Assembly (NCBI GenBank): GCA_945876185.1
Contig: CAMCMZ010000022.1
Location: forward strand, 1 to 49,320
Direction of reading: 5' to 3'
From: Candidatus Kuenenia stuttgartensis
GTDB lineage: Bacteria; Planctomycetota; UBA11346
Length of the DNA stretch: 49,320 nt
Both the position numbers and the translations under genes were made by a program. Shown here one piece after another: positions 1 to 8,067 of this stretch. The notes under the pieces were generated by a model. The model saw nothing but the letters and a program-made list of their open reading frames with translations, had not been told where the DNA came from and did not search any database. The first letter of the stretch is position 1, and each line of letters begins with the position of its first letter.

Positions 1-132
1 GTGCCGATCCACGCTGGCGCGACCACGAAAGCCGACCCATGAAGCCAACGGGAAAGCCGGATGCGGGAAATCTGCAAGTCCGGTTTGAAGAGGGGGATGG
101 CGACCGTCAGGACGGCGCCATCCCTACTCTAC
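1..132 (+). mobile_element. Group II intron, 3' end (domains V and VI), cut by window edge
   Basis: Domain V lies at about 54-86: the AGC catalytic triad is at 55-57, the lower stem 55-61 pairs with 79-85, the upper stem 62-66 pairs with 72-76, a GAAA cap is at 67-70 and the two-base bulge is A77-G78. Domain VI follows as a long hairpin: 94-102 pairs with 116-124, 104-108 with 111-115, and 90-92 with 127-129. This leaves A126 bulged as the expected branch-point adenosine. The sequence TAC at 130-132 then fits the AY 3' end of such introns, six bases after the branch A. An open frame over 38-132 (MKPTGKPDAGNLQVRF...) is of the kind often annotated across intron tails and is probably not a gene. 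The reverse transcriptase/maturase would lie left of the window. The intron is joined directly to a copy of the CACAAAG repeat. Confidence 0.78.
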
Positions 133-149
133 TGCTCTTTGTGGCCATC
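133..149 (+). repeat. CACAAAG/CTTTGTG repeat, single arm next to the intron
   Basis: TGCTCTTTGTGGCCATC matches the right arm of the inverted repeat at 6499-6519. Only one arm is present because the group II intron ends at 132. The other arm may lie beyond the intron, outside the window. Confidence 0.55.
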
Positions 150-156
150 GCCTTTC

Positions 157-1035
157 TCAGGTGCGTTCCAGGCGTGATTTGATCGCGGCGATGACCTCGG
201 GCGAGGAACCGCAGCAGCCGCCGACGAACGCAGCGCCGGCGGAGACTAGATCGGGCACTGCCGCCGCGAAGGCGGCGGCGTCGGAACCGTAAACATCCTT
301 GCCGTCGATCTGGGTCGGGCGACCGGCATTGGGTTTGGCCCACAGCGGCAGCGTGGTGGCGGCGCGCATGCGGCGCAGGATCGGGGTCAGTTGGGTGATG
401 CCCAGACCGCAGTTGGCACCGACCGCGTCCGCCCCGCACTCGTTGGCGATCTTGGCTGCGGCTTCGGGGGTCAACCCGTTCATGGTGCGGTCGAGGTTCT
501 TGCCGGAATCGAAGGTGAACGACAGCACGACGGGCAATCCCGCCGCGCGCGCGGCGGCGCAGGCGATCTCGGCTTCGCCCGGATCGGTCATGGTCTCGAT
601 CACCACGGCGTCAGCGCCGCCGTCTTTCAGGGCGCGGGCCTGTTCGGTGAAGGCCAAGGTCAGTTCTTCCGCAGTGACTTCATCTGCAGCGAGCAATTTT
701 CCAGATGGTCCGATCGAAGCGAAGACCAGAGCGGACGTGCCGGCCGCCTTACGCGAGATCGCCGCCCCGGCGCGGTTGATCGCAGCCGCCTGGGCTGCCA
801 GGCCGTGTCCGGCGAGGACGATCCGGTTCGCGCCGAAGGTGTTGCTCAAGATCACCCGGCTGCCTGCCGCGACGTAGCCGGCGGCGACGGATTCGACCAA
901 TTCAGGATGGGACAGGTTCCAGGCGTCCGGGCATTCGCCTGGCTTCAACCCGCGCGCCTGGAGCTGGGTGCCCCAGGCGCCATCAGTGACGATCGGGCCG
1001 GAAGCGAGGAGAGTCGGGATGGATAAAGCAGGCAT
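157..1035 (-). CDS. Homocysteine S-methyltransferase
   Basis: This 292-residue protein is the zinc-dependent homocysteine-binding barrel that moves a methyl group to homocysteine to make methionine. The start of the barrel (DGAWGTQLQARGL, residues 18-30) and the NTFGAN segment (65-70) resemble the N-terminal domain of MetH. The three zinc-ligand cysteines are at 209 (GANCGLG) and 274-275 (GGCCGSS). There are no folate, cobalamin or activation domains, so it corresponds to only the first MetH module. The ATG at 1035 has AGGA eight bases upstream. The next gene upstream on the same strand encodes a free corrinoid protein, the natural methyl donor for such a split enzyme. Use of S-methylmethionine or betaine as donor cannot be excluded. 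Confidence 0.88.
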   Translation of the reverse strand: MPALSIPTLLASGPIVTDGAWGTQLQARGLKPGECPDAWNLSHPELVESVAAGYVAAGSRVILSNTFGANRIVLAGHGLAAQAAAINRAGAAISRKAAGTSALVFASIGPSGKLLAADEVTAEELTLAFTEQARALKDGGADAVVIETMTDPGEAEIACAAARAAGLPVVLSFTFDSGKNLDRTMNGLTPEAAAKIANECGADAVGANCGLGITQLTPILRRMRAATTLPLWAKPNAGRPTQIDGKDVYGSDAAAFAAAVPDLVSAGAAFVGGCCGSSPEVIAAIKSRLERT

Positions 1036-1069
1036 GGGATTCCTGGGTTGGCCAGCGTCGGCGCGTCAG

Positions 1070-1116
1070 CAACGCAAACGCCGCAGGCGCGTCAAGCACC
1101 TGCGGCGTTCGGGTTG
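1070..1116 (-). terminator. Hairpin between the corrinoid and homocysteine methyltransferase genes
   Basis: AACGCCGCAGG at 1077-1087 pairs perfectly with CCTGCGGCGTT at 1099-1109, and an outer GCAAC/GTTGC pair (1070-1074 with 1112-1116) extends the stem. It lies just past the corrinoid gene stop. No clear U-run follows, so it may attenuate or stabilise the message rather than end it. Confidence 0.6.
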
Positions 1117-1149
1117 CGCTAGATGGACCTCAGGCGCATCGGAGGCGGA

Positions 1150-1788
1150 TCACTTCGCGATCAGCGACCGCGCCAGTCCAACCGCGCCGGATGCGTTGTC
1201 GCTGAAACCGTCAGCGCCGATCTCCTTGCAGAACGCCTCGGTGATCGGGGCGCCGCCGATCATGATCTTGACCTTGCTGCGCAGGCCGGCCTCCTCGATC
1301 GCCTTGATGGTGTCCTTCATGGCGTTCATGGTGGTGGTGAGCAGGGCAGACAGGGCGAGCAACTGGACGTTCTCTTCGCGGATCGCTTTGACGAATTTTT
1401 CGGGTGGGACGTCGACGCCGAGGTCGACGATTTCGAAGCCGCCGCCTTCGAGCATGGCGGAGACGAGGTTCTTGCCGATGTCGTGCAGGTCGCCCTTGAC
1501 GGTGCCGATCGCGACGCGGCCGATCGGCTTGGCGCCGGTCTTGGCCAGCAGCGGGCGCAGTGGTTCGAGCGCGGCGCGCATGGCGCGGGCGGAAATCAGC
1601 AGTTCAGGCACAAAGTATTCGCCGCATTCGAAGCGGCTGCCGACGACGCCCATGGCGGGGACGAGGACTTCCTGGAGCAGCTTCTGCGGATCGGCGCCGG
1701 CGGCGAGGGCCTGGTCGACGAGGGTGCGGGTGAGCTTGGCATTGCCGTCGATGACGGCTTCCTGCAGGGCGGTGTAATCGGTAGCCAT
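1150..1788 (-). CDS. Corrinoid (B12-binding) methyltransferase protein
   Basis: This 212-residue protein has the two-part layout of MtbC/MttC/MetH cobalamin modules: a helical cap (about 1-88) and a Rossmann-type B12 domain (about 90-212). The signature GDLHDIGKN (residues 99-107) supplies the lower axial histidine, His102. SALLTTTM and GGAPIT further on match the other cobalamin-contact loops. The ATG at 1788 is chosen over upstream in-frame starts because AGGAG lies seven bases before it and the domain begins there. It carries methyl groups on cobalamin between a donor methyltransferase and an acceptor enzyme, here probably the homocysteine methyltransferase just downstream. The donor side (methyl-folate, methylamine or methoxy compound) is not encoded in this window. 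Confidence 0.9.
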   Translation of the reverse strand: MATDYTALQEAVIDGNAKLTRTLVDQALAAGADPQKLLQEVLVPAMGVVGSRFECGEYFVPELLISARAMRAALEPLRPLLAKTGAKPIGRVAIGTVKGDLHDIGKNLVSAMLEGGGFEIVDLGVDVPPEKFVKAIREENVQLLALSALLTTTMNAMKDTIKAIEEAGLRSKVKIMIGGAPITEAFCKEIGADGFSDNASGAVGLARSLIAK

Positions 1789-1874
1789 GGGGGTCTCCTG
1801 GGCTGGGTGTGTCCGCGACATCGTATCAGCCGGTGGGCGATTGCGTTCGCTGGGCCGATCGGACGATTTCGAAC

Positions 1875-2720
1875 ATGACGGCGCGCCACCAGATCCTGAC
1901 CGGCGGGGCTGACTTGCCCGAACTGCCCTCGGTCGGCTGGTGCCGGCTGCGCCAGGCGACCGATCTCGACTTGGTGCCGAAATGCCCGCCACATGCCTGG
2001 GAATTCTGGTGGATCCGGCGCGGCTGCGTCGACTGGTGGGTCGAGGGCGAGGTGCACGAGGTGCGCGGCGGCTGGTTCTACCTCACCCGTCCGGGCGAAG
2101 AACACGGCGCCTGTTCGGCCCATATCGAACCTGGCGAATTGTTCTGGGCGCAGCTGCGCATCGTGAAGAACACGCCGCTCGAACTCACCAAACTGGTGCT
2201 GGGGCTGGAAGAACTCCAGCGCCGCACCTTTCCGCTGCTGCACGATGCGACCGCGATGTGGTGGCGATTGATCGCGGAAATGACCAGCACCGAGGACACC
2301 GTCCGCCGCATCGGCGCGATCGCGACCATGCAACTGCATCTGGTCGAGGCGCTGCGCTCCGGCATGGTACCCGATCAGGGTCCGGTGCTCAGTCCCGCCA
2401 TCGCGCGCGCCATCGCCTTCGCCGAGGCGAACCCCGACCTGCCCATCCCGGTCGGTCGCCTGGCCCAGGAATCCGGTCTTGGCCCGAGCCGCTTCAAGGA
2501 ATGCTTCGCGCGCGAGGTCGGCGACACCCCCGCCGACTGGATTCGCCGCCGGCGCATCGCCCGCGCCAAGCGACTGCTAATGACCACCGACCTGCCGGTG
2601 ACCGCGATAGCGACGCGGCTGGGATTCCCGACCAGCCAGTATTTCGCCACGGCGTTCACTCGTCTGACCGGGATGACGCCGACAATCTTCCGCACCGAGG
2701 CCGTACGGCCGCGGGCGTAG
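1875..2720 (+). CDS. AraC-family transcriptional regulator
   Basis: A 281-residue protein. The N-terminal half looks like the cupin-type sensing domain of AraC regulators (HAWEFWWIRRG, LTRPGEEHG). The C-terminal hundred residues form the double helix-turn-helix: PVGRLAQESGLGPSRFKECF, then VTAIATRLGFPTSQYFATAF, ending in the usual TGMTP(T)IFR. The ATG at 1875 is preferred because the cupin begins there; a GTG at 1809 would add 22 unconvincing residues. It is divergent from the corrinoid gene across 86 bases, so that gene is a plausible target. The ligand is unknown. Confidence 0.88.
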   Translation: MTARHQILTGGADLPELPSVGWCRLRQATDLDLVPKCPPHAWEFWWIRRGCVDWWVEGEVHEVRGGWFYLTRPGEEHGACSAHIEPGELFWAQLRIVKNTPLELTKLVLGLEELQRRTFPLLHDATAMWWRLIAEMTSTEDTVRRIGAIATMQLHLVEALRSGMVPDQGPVLSPAIARAIAFAEANPDLPIPVGRLAQESGLGPSRFKECFAREVGDTPADWIRRRRIARAKRLLMTTDLPVTAIATRLGFPTSQYFATAFTRLTGMTPTIFRTEAVRPRA

Positions 2721-2722
2721 CT

Positions 2723-2776
2723 GCCATCACCAGGCGACGAGCCATCACCAGGCGACGAGCCATCACCAGGCGACGA
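2723..2776. repeat. Three tandem copies of an 18-bp unit
   Basis: GCCATCACCAGGCGACGA occurs exactly three times (2723-2740, 2741-2758, 2759-2776). The third copy contains the stop codon and last codons of the minus-strand LpxR-like gene, so the array looks like duplication of that gene's end into the spacer behind it. Confidence 0.95.
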
Positions 2777-4166
2777 GCATAGTCACCCGCGCCGAGACCG
2801 ACCAGCCCGGCTGCTGGTGGTTGAGGATCTCGCCGTTGGCGTTCGGCGTCTGGGTCGGGTTGAGCGGCCACCAGCTGTCGAGCGCGAGCGCCAGCCCGGT
2901 GGCCATCGAGCGGCCGGGGATGACGACCTGGCGCACGCCGACGCTGCCGGTGAGCACGGTGGACGACTGCGTGCTGGGAGTGAATTGCGGTCGGAAGCTC
3001 TCGGTCTGGACGCCTTCCAAGCGCCAGCCGACGCCGCCCTGCACAAACGGCTGGAAGCCGCCATGCCGGGTGAAATCCCGAGGTTGCGGCCAGGCGCCGA
3101 GATCGATCCCGACCGTGCCCTGGTTGTAGCGCAGCGACCCGCCGGTGAGTTGGATGCCGGGCACCCGGCCGAAGCGGTAGTCGGCGAAAAACGAGGTCTG
3201 CTCGCCGATGGTGGCCAAGCGGCGCAGCCAATCCGGCGCCCAGCGCAATTGCGCCTCGACCCCGTAGGCGTTCAGGGTGCCGCCGATCTCGCCGCTGACC
3301 GGGATCGGATCGGGATCGGCGTGCGCGGCATCGGGTTGCCACTGGGCCCCGATGCGGCCGGTGCTGCGCGAACCGCCAGCGCTGGCGAATTCCCCGTACA
3401 GCCCGCCGGCGGCGAAGCCGAGCACCAGCCACGGGCCGTCCTCGTCGCGGGCGGTGGCGGCAGCGACCGCGCTCATCCGCGTGCCGGCACGCGCCTGCCA
3501 TTCGCCGCCGGCCCACAGCGAGCCATGGCGGCCGAGGACGACACCGAGGGCGCGCACGTCGCCGGCGGTCTCGCCCCCGGTGGTGGCCAGGCCACCGGCC
3601 TCGACCTGACCGCCGAAGCGGCCGACGCCGGCCAGGCGGAAGGTGTCGAGGCGCGAGGCGTGGATCCAGCCCAGGCCTTCGTAATGGCGCTGCCCCGCAT
3701 CGGCATACGGCAGTTTCACCAAGCCGAAGCCGACCGCCCGGTGCCAGGCGTTCTGGACCTTCTGGCCGCCATAGTTGCCTTCGCTGCGCACGCCGGCGCC
3801 GACGCCGATCCGCCACCACGATCCCTCGCCACCGCCGACCACGGGCAGGTAACCGATTGAAGCCGTCACTTCATCGGTGCGGGAGGTGTTGCTGCTCTGT
3901 AAATTTTTCATGGTGAGCATGCCGAAATCCGCCGCGAGCAGCCAGCGCGGCGCGAGGTGAACCGCCAGGGTGTTGCCATTGGTGCGGAAATCATCGGCAT
4001 TGTGGATGGTCGAACCGGCGAAGGCGTCATTGACCCATTCCAGCCAGGCTTTGGGTTCCGGCCCCGGTGCCGGCGGCGCCGGGATGCCCGCTACCGCCGC
4101 GCCGGCCGCGCCGACGCAGAATAGCGGCAGCGACAGGCGAAGCAGACGACCGCAGCCTGGGCGCAT
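2763..4166 (-). CDS. LpxR-like (DUF2219) outer-membrane protein, possible lipid A deacylase
   Basis: A 467-residue exported protein. From the ATG at 4166 it opens with MRPGC, a hydrophobic stretch and an AVAG|IPAP-like cleavage region. The early VNDAF...DDFRTNG segment fits the NDN..YTNG active-site entry of the LpxR/DUF2219 barrel. A later GQKVQNAWHRAVG fits the Q-x-x-x-H motif carrying the family's catalytic histidine. Alternating residues and a terminal aromatic residue (VAW) suit an outer-membrane beta barrel. LpxR removes the 3'-acyloxyacyl chain of lipid A. This protein is longer than the roughly 320 residues of enterobacterial LpxR, so the activity is inferred. Start 4166 lies 22 bases after the priA stop; an in-frame ATG at 4214 would overlap priA and lacks a signal-peptide shape. 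Confidence 0.62.
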   Translation of the reverse strand: MRPGCGRLLRLSLPLFCVGAAGAAVAGIPAPPAPGPEPKAWLEWVNDAFAGSTIHNADDFRTNGNTLAVHLAPRWLLAADFGMLTMKNLQSSNTSRTDEVTASIGYLPVVGGGEGSWWRIGVGAGVRSEGNYGGQKVQNAWHRAVGFGLVKLPYADAGQRHYEGLGWIHASRLDTFRLAGVGRFGGQVEAGGLATTGGETAGDVRALGVVLGRHGSLWAGGEWQARAGTRMSAVAAATARDEDGPWLVLGFAAGGLYGEFASAGGSRSTGRIGAQWQPDAAHADPDPIPVSGEIGGTLNAYGVEAQLRWAPDWLRRLATIGEQTSFFADYRFGRVPGIQLTGGSLRYNQGTVGIDLGAWPQPRDFTRHGGFQPFVQGGVGWRLEGVQTESFRPQFTPSTQSSTVLTGSVGVRQVVIPGRSMATGLALALDSWWPLNPTQTPNANGEILNHQQPGWSVSARVTMLVAW

Positions 4167-4188
4167 GGTGGCCCGTCCACGCAGTGGT

Positions 4189-6399
4189 TCAGGTCGTGTG
4201 GTACGGGTCGACATCCACCGTCACCCGTACTGCCGCCGTCGCGGGAAGTCCACCGGCAGCCTCGAGCCGATCGAGAAACCGTTGCGCGTCACCACGCGTT
4301 GGAGCCTTGATGAGCGCGTGCCAGCGATGCTGGTCATGCAGGAACGCCAGCCCGGCCGGGTTCGGCCCGAGCACCTGACAGTTCGGCGCGGCGACGGTGT
4401 GGATCAGGGTTCCCTGGGTCGTGGCGGTCTGCTCGACCTGGACCAGTTCGGGGCCGGACCACATCACGCGCACCAGTCCGGCATAGGGTGGATAGCCGTA
4501 TTCCTGGCGCTGGGCCAGGGCTTCGTCGTAGAAGGTTTTCGGCCGGTGCTCGACCGCCGCGCGCAGGGCGAGGGCGTTGATGTCGTAGGCCTGCACCACC
4601 ACCGCGCCGGGGTGCTCGCCGCGCCCGGCTCGGCCGGCGACCTGGGCGATGAGCTGGTAGGTGCGCTCGGCCGATCTGAAATCCGGCTGCGCCAAGGATC
4701 GATCCGCCCCGATCACCCCAACCACGGTGACGCGCGGGAAGTCGAGGCCCTTCGCCACCATCTGGGTGCCGACCAGGCAATCGGCCTCGCCGCGCGAAAA
4801 CGCGGTGAACAGCTTGGCGTGGCCCTGGCGTGTCGACACCGTGTCGGCATCGACGCGCAGGATCCTGAGACCCGGCACCGCTTCAGCGACCAGCGCCGCG
4901 AGTTGTTCGGTACCGACGCCGCGCGTGCTCATCGCCGGCTCGTTACAGGCCGGGCAACGTTCGGGAAAACCCGACGTGGCATCGCAGTAATGGCAGCGCA
5001 GAGCCGCCGCGCCGCGATGCCAGGTCATCGCGATGGCGCACGATTTGCACTCCACCGCCGCGCCGCACATGGCGCAGGCGACGATGGGGCTCCAACCACG
5101 GCGGTTGAGCAGGATGATGCCCTGGTTGCCGGCGGCCTTGGCGGCGGCCAGGCGGTCGACGAGTTCGCGCGACAGCACCGCGGCTTTCTTCTGAGCCTTG
5201 CATTCCAGGCGCATGTCGACCAGCACCGGTGCCGGCAGTTTTCCACCGCCGGGCCGGTTGGCGAGGCGCAGCACGCGGTAGCGGCCCGCGCGCACATTGG
5301 CGACGCTTTCGAGTGCCGGCGTGGCCGAGCCCAGGATCACCGGCACGGAAAGCTGCCCGCCATAGACCACGGCCAGATCGCGCGCGTGGTACCGGGGCAC
5401 CGATTCCTGCTTGTAGGACTGGTCGTGCTCTTCATCGACGATGATCAGCCCCGGTTTCGGCAGCGGCGCGAAGAGCGCCGAGCGCGTGCCCAGCACCACG
5501 TCGACCTCGCCCGCCGCGACCCGGCGCCAGGCCTCGGCGCGTTCACCGGCGCTGAAGGCCGAATGCCAGACGACGGTGCGCGGGATGCGGCTGCGCACCC
5601 GCGCCGCCAACTGCGGGGTCAGGCCGATCTCGGGCAGCAAATACAGCACCTGCCGACCCTGGGCGATCACGCGCTCGGCGAGTTCGAGATACACCAGGGT
5701 TTTTCCCGACCCGGTCACGCCATAGAGCAGGAACGCCGCGTGCTTGCTGGCGGCGAGTTCCGCCGCCACCGCGTCGATCGCGGCGCGCTGTTCGTCGGTG
5801 GGCGCATGGTGTTCGCCGCGCGCCTCCATGCCGACCTCGCGGATGTCGCGCCGCAGTTCGACCGCCACGGTTTCCAATCGAACGGCCTTGAGCTGTGCCA
5901 ACTTGCGCACGGTGGACTGCTGCGTTTTTGCGAGGTCGCACAACTCACCGAGCTCTATGCCCTCGGCCGGGACGTGGCTCAGGATCGCCTGCTGCCGCTT
6001 GCTGAGTTTTTCCGGCCTTTCGGCCACGAGTTGCACGACCTCGATCTCGCCGGTCAGCGCCGTCTCGCGCACCGGCTTCGGCACCGTGCCGGCAAGAAAA
6101 GCGCCGAGGCCACAGCGGTAATACCGCGCACCCCAGTGCATGAGCGCCATCAGGTGCGCCGGCACGCTGATCCCGTCCTGGCGTGGTGGCACATCCTTCA
6201 GGGGAAATTGCACTGGCTCAGGCCGCAGTTCGATCGCGACGACGAAGCCGCGCCGCTTCTGGCCTTTCAGCGGAACCTCGACGCAGTCGCCCACCGCCAG
6301 ACTGCCGGCGAGTTCCGGCGTGACCCGATACGTGTAGATGCCCCGGCCAGGCAGGTCGAGCGCGACATCGGCCTGGAGCACCAGTGCGGGATCGGTCAT
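4189..6399 (-). CDS. priA: Primosomal protein N' (PriA helicase)
   Basis: A 736-residue superfamily 2 DNA helicase that reloads the replisome at stalled forks. The N-terminal 3'-DNA-binding domain is followed by the Walker A motif GVTGSGKT (about 227-234), the Walker B box DEEH (322-325) with the aromatic-rich segment SYKQESVPRYHARD after it, and the eight zinc-binding cysteines inserted in the helicase core (442, 445, 451, 454, 469, 472, 482, 485). GTQMVAKGLDFPRVTVVGV and QVAGRAGRG are helicase motifs V and VI. Length is normal for the family. The LpxR-like gene follows 22 bases downstream on the same strand. Confidence 0.97.
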   Translation of the reverse strand: MTDPALVLQADVALDLPGRGIYTYRVTPELAGSLAVGDCVEVPLKGQKRRGFVVAIELRPEPVQFPLKDVPPRQDGISVPAHLMALMHWGARYYRCGLGAFLAGTVPKPVRETALTGEIEVVQLVAERPEKLSKRQQAILSHVPAEGIELGELCDLAKTQQSTVRKLAQLKAVRLETVAVELRRDIREVGMEARGEHHAPTDEQRAAIDAVAAELAASKHAAFLLYGVTGSGKTLVYLELAERVIAQGRQVLYLLPEIGLTPQLAARVRSRIPRTVVWHSAFSAGERAEAWRRVAAGEVDVVLGTRSALFAPLPKPGLIIVDEEHDQSYKQESVPRYHARDLAVVYGGQLSVPVILGSATPALESVANVRAGRYRVLRLANRPGGGKLPAPVLVDMRLECKAQKKAAVLSRELVDRLAAAKAAGNQGIILLNRRGWSPIVACAMCGAAVECKSCAIAMTWHRGAAALRCHYCDATSGFPERCPACNEPAMSTRGVGTEQLAALVAEAVPGLRILRVDADTVSTRQGHAKLFTAFSRGEADCLVGTQMVAKGLDFPRVTVVGVIGADRSLAQPDFRSAERTYQLIAQVAGRAGRGEHPGAVVVQAYDINALALRAAVEHRPKTFYDEALAQRQEYGYPPYAGLVRVMWSGPELVQVEQTATTQGTLIHTVAAPNCQVLGPNPAGLAFLHDQHRWHALIKAPTRGDAQRFLDRLEAAGGLPATAAVRVTVDVDPYHTT

Positions 6400-6414
6400 A
6401 TCAAAAGCGGGGGA

Positions 6415-6519
6415 ATGGCCACAAAGAGCACAAAGGGCACAAAGCTACGAGGGCAAGGGTACATGGTGACCCCGCAAATTCTGCTCACCTTTTGTGAACT
6501 TTGTGCTCTTTGTGGCCAT
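6415..6519. repeat. CACAAAG/CTTTGTG inverted repeat, complete copy
   Basis: A 21-base arm at 6415-6435 (ATGGCCACAAAGAGC, then ACAAAG) is perfectly complementary to 6499-6519, with 63 bases between. The inner flanks are weakly complementary too. It fills the spacer between trpE and priA and could form a long hairpin in either transcript. Partial or decayed relatives lie at 133-149, 10749-10777 and 19111-19172. Confidence 0.9.
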
Positions 6520-6535
6520 CTCCAACAATCCCGGA

Positions 6536-8008
6536 TCAGAACTGCCCGGCGCGGGCGATGGCTTCGAGGGTCGCCCGCGCCTTGCGCATGGTCTCCTCGT
6601 ATTCCTTCGCCGGTTCGCTGTCGGCGACTACGCCGGCGCCGGCCTGGACGTGGACCTCGCCCGGGGTGATCACGGCGGTGCGTAGCGCGATGCAGGTGTC
6701 GAGATTGCCCCGGAAATCGAGGTAGCCGACCGCCCCGGCGTACGGCCCGCGTTTCATCGGTTCGAGGTCGTCGATGATCTGCATCGCGCGCACTTTGGGC
6801 GCGCCGCTGACTGTCCCGGCGGGATGGCAGCAGCGCAGCGCGTCGAGCGCATCAAGATCAGGGCGCAGGCGGCCCTCGACATGGCTGACGATGTGCTGCA
6901 CATGGCTGTATTTTTCCAGCACCATGCACTCGGTCAGCTTGACCGTGCCGGGCACGCAGACGCGGCCGACATCGTTGCGGCCGAGGTCGATGAGCATGGT
7001 GTGCTCGGCGCGCTCCTTGGGGTCACACAGAAGTTCCGCGCCCAGGCGATCGTCCTCGGCCTGGGTTTCGCCGCGCAAGGTGGTGCCGGCGATCGGACGC
7101 ACCGACACGGTGCCGTCCTCGACCCGGACCAGCAGTTCCGGCGAGGCCCCGACCAGGCTCGCCTCGCCGCAGCGCAAATAGAACAAATACGGACTGGGGT
7201 TCAGGCTGCGCAGGCTGCGGTAGACCTGGAACGGCGTCACGGTCAGATCGGCGCTCAGGCGCTGCGACAGCACGACCTGGAAGGCATCGCCGGCCTTGAT
7301 GAATTCCTGGATCTTGCGCACCGACTCTTCGAACTGCGGTTGCGGCGTGTGCTGGCGGTACTGCACCGGCAGCGGCTTCACCGGCGCGACCAGCCGCGCC
7401 AGCAAGGGCGCTTCCAGCCGGCGCTGGAGCCGGTCGAGTTCGTCCTGCGCCTTGGCGTAGGCGGCTTCGACCGACTGCCCGCCGGTGAGATCAAGATGCG
7501 TCACCAGCAGCAGATGGTTGAAGCTGTGGTCGAAGACCAGCACGGTATCGTAGCGCGCCAGGCACACGTCGGGCAGGCGCCAGACATCCGGCGGGCACTT
7601 CGGCAGCGGTTCCGCCTGGCGCACCACGTCGTAGGCGAACCAGCCGACCAGCCCGCCGAGGAAACGCGGCAAGTGGTCGGGCCGCGAACTCTTGAAGCGG
7701 GCCGCATACGCCCGCACCGCCTGGAAGCAGTCGCCGGCGAGGTGTTCGGTCGCGCCATCAGGGCCGCGCACTACCAGGCCGCCATCTTCCCAAGTCAACC
7801 GCGCGCGCGGCGCGAACCCGAGCATCGAATAGCGCGCCAAGCGTTCGCCACCGACCACGCTCTCGAACAGGAACGCCCACGGTTCATCACGCAACCGCGC
7901 CAACGCCGCGACCGGGGTCAGCTCATCCGCGACCAGCCGGCGCACCACCGGGATCAGGTTGAAACCCTGCGCAGCAAGCGCGCGGCAGGCAGAAAGGTCA
8001 GGCGTCAT
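6536..8008 (-). CDS. trpE: Anthranilate synthase component I
   Basis: A 490-residue chorismate-binding enzyme that makes anthranilate, the first step of tryptophan synthesis. The C-terminal half carries the family signatures: SPYLFYLRCG, PIAGTTLRGET, DLGRNDVGRVC and the HPAGTVSGAPKVRAM segment. The N-terminal FLFESV corresponds to the LLES region that binds inhibitory tryptophan in TrpE, which favours TrpE over the aminodeoxychorismate synthase PabB, although the two are easily confused. No glutaminase subunit (trpG) and no other trp gene lies nearby. The spacer to ahcY upstream is only 59 bases and shows no trp leader peptide. Confidence 0.9.
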   Translation of the reverse strand: MTPDLSACRALAAQGFNLIPVVRRLVADELTPVAALARLRDEPWAFLFESVVGGERLARYSMLGFAPRARLTWEDGGLVVRGPDGATEHLAGDCFQAVRAYAARFKSSRPDHLPRFLGGLVGWFAYDVVRQAEPLPKCPPDVWRLPDVCLARYDTVLVFDHSFNHLLLVTHLDLTGGQSVEAAYAKAQDELDRLQRRLEAPLLARLVAPVKPLPVQYRQHTPQPQFEESVRKIQEFIKAGDAFQVVLSQRLSADLTVTPFQVYRSLRSLNPSPYLFYLRCGEASLVGASPELLVRVEDGTVSVRPIAGTTLRGETQAEDDRLGAELLCDPKERAEHTMLIDLGRNDVGRVCVPGTVKLTECMVLEKYSHVQHIVSHVEGRLRPDLDALDALRCCHPAGTVSGAPKVRAMQIIDDLEPMKRGPYAGAVGYLDFRGNLDTCIALRTAVITPGEVHVQAGAGVVADSEPAKEYEETMRKARATLEAIARAGQF

Positions 8009-8067
8009 GGCGGAGGCACCCTACCGGCGTGATGAGGGCCGCAAAGGGTGGCCGCCGCCCGGGGATT

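Noticed and set aside
38-177. Short open frame MKPTGKPDAGNLQ... as a protein gene
   Set aside because: It runs through group II intron domains V and VI and across the splice site.
3970-6669. Very long open frame on the plus strand across priA
   Set aside because: It is antisense to a certain gene and its product is His/Arg-rich without domains, an effect of high third-position GC. The same holds for long antisense frames over secDF (16931-19141) and the acyltransferase fusion (27656-30127).
8009-8067. Tryptophan attenuator or leader peptide before trpE
   Set aside because: The spacer is 59 bases, with no Trp codon run and no alternative hairpins.
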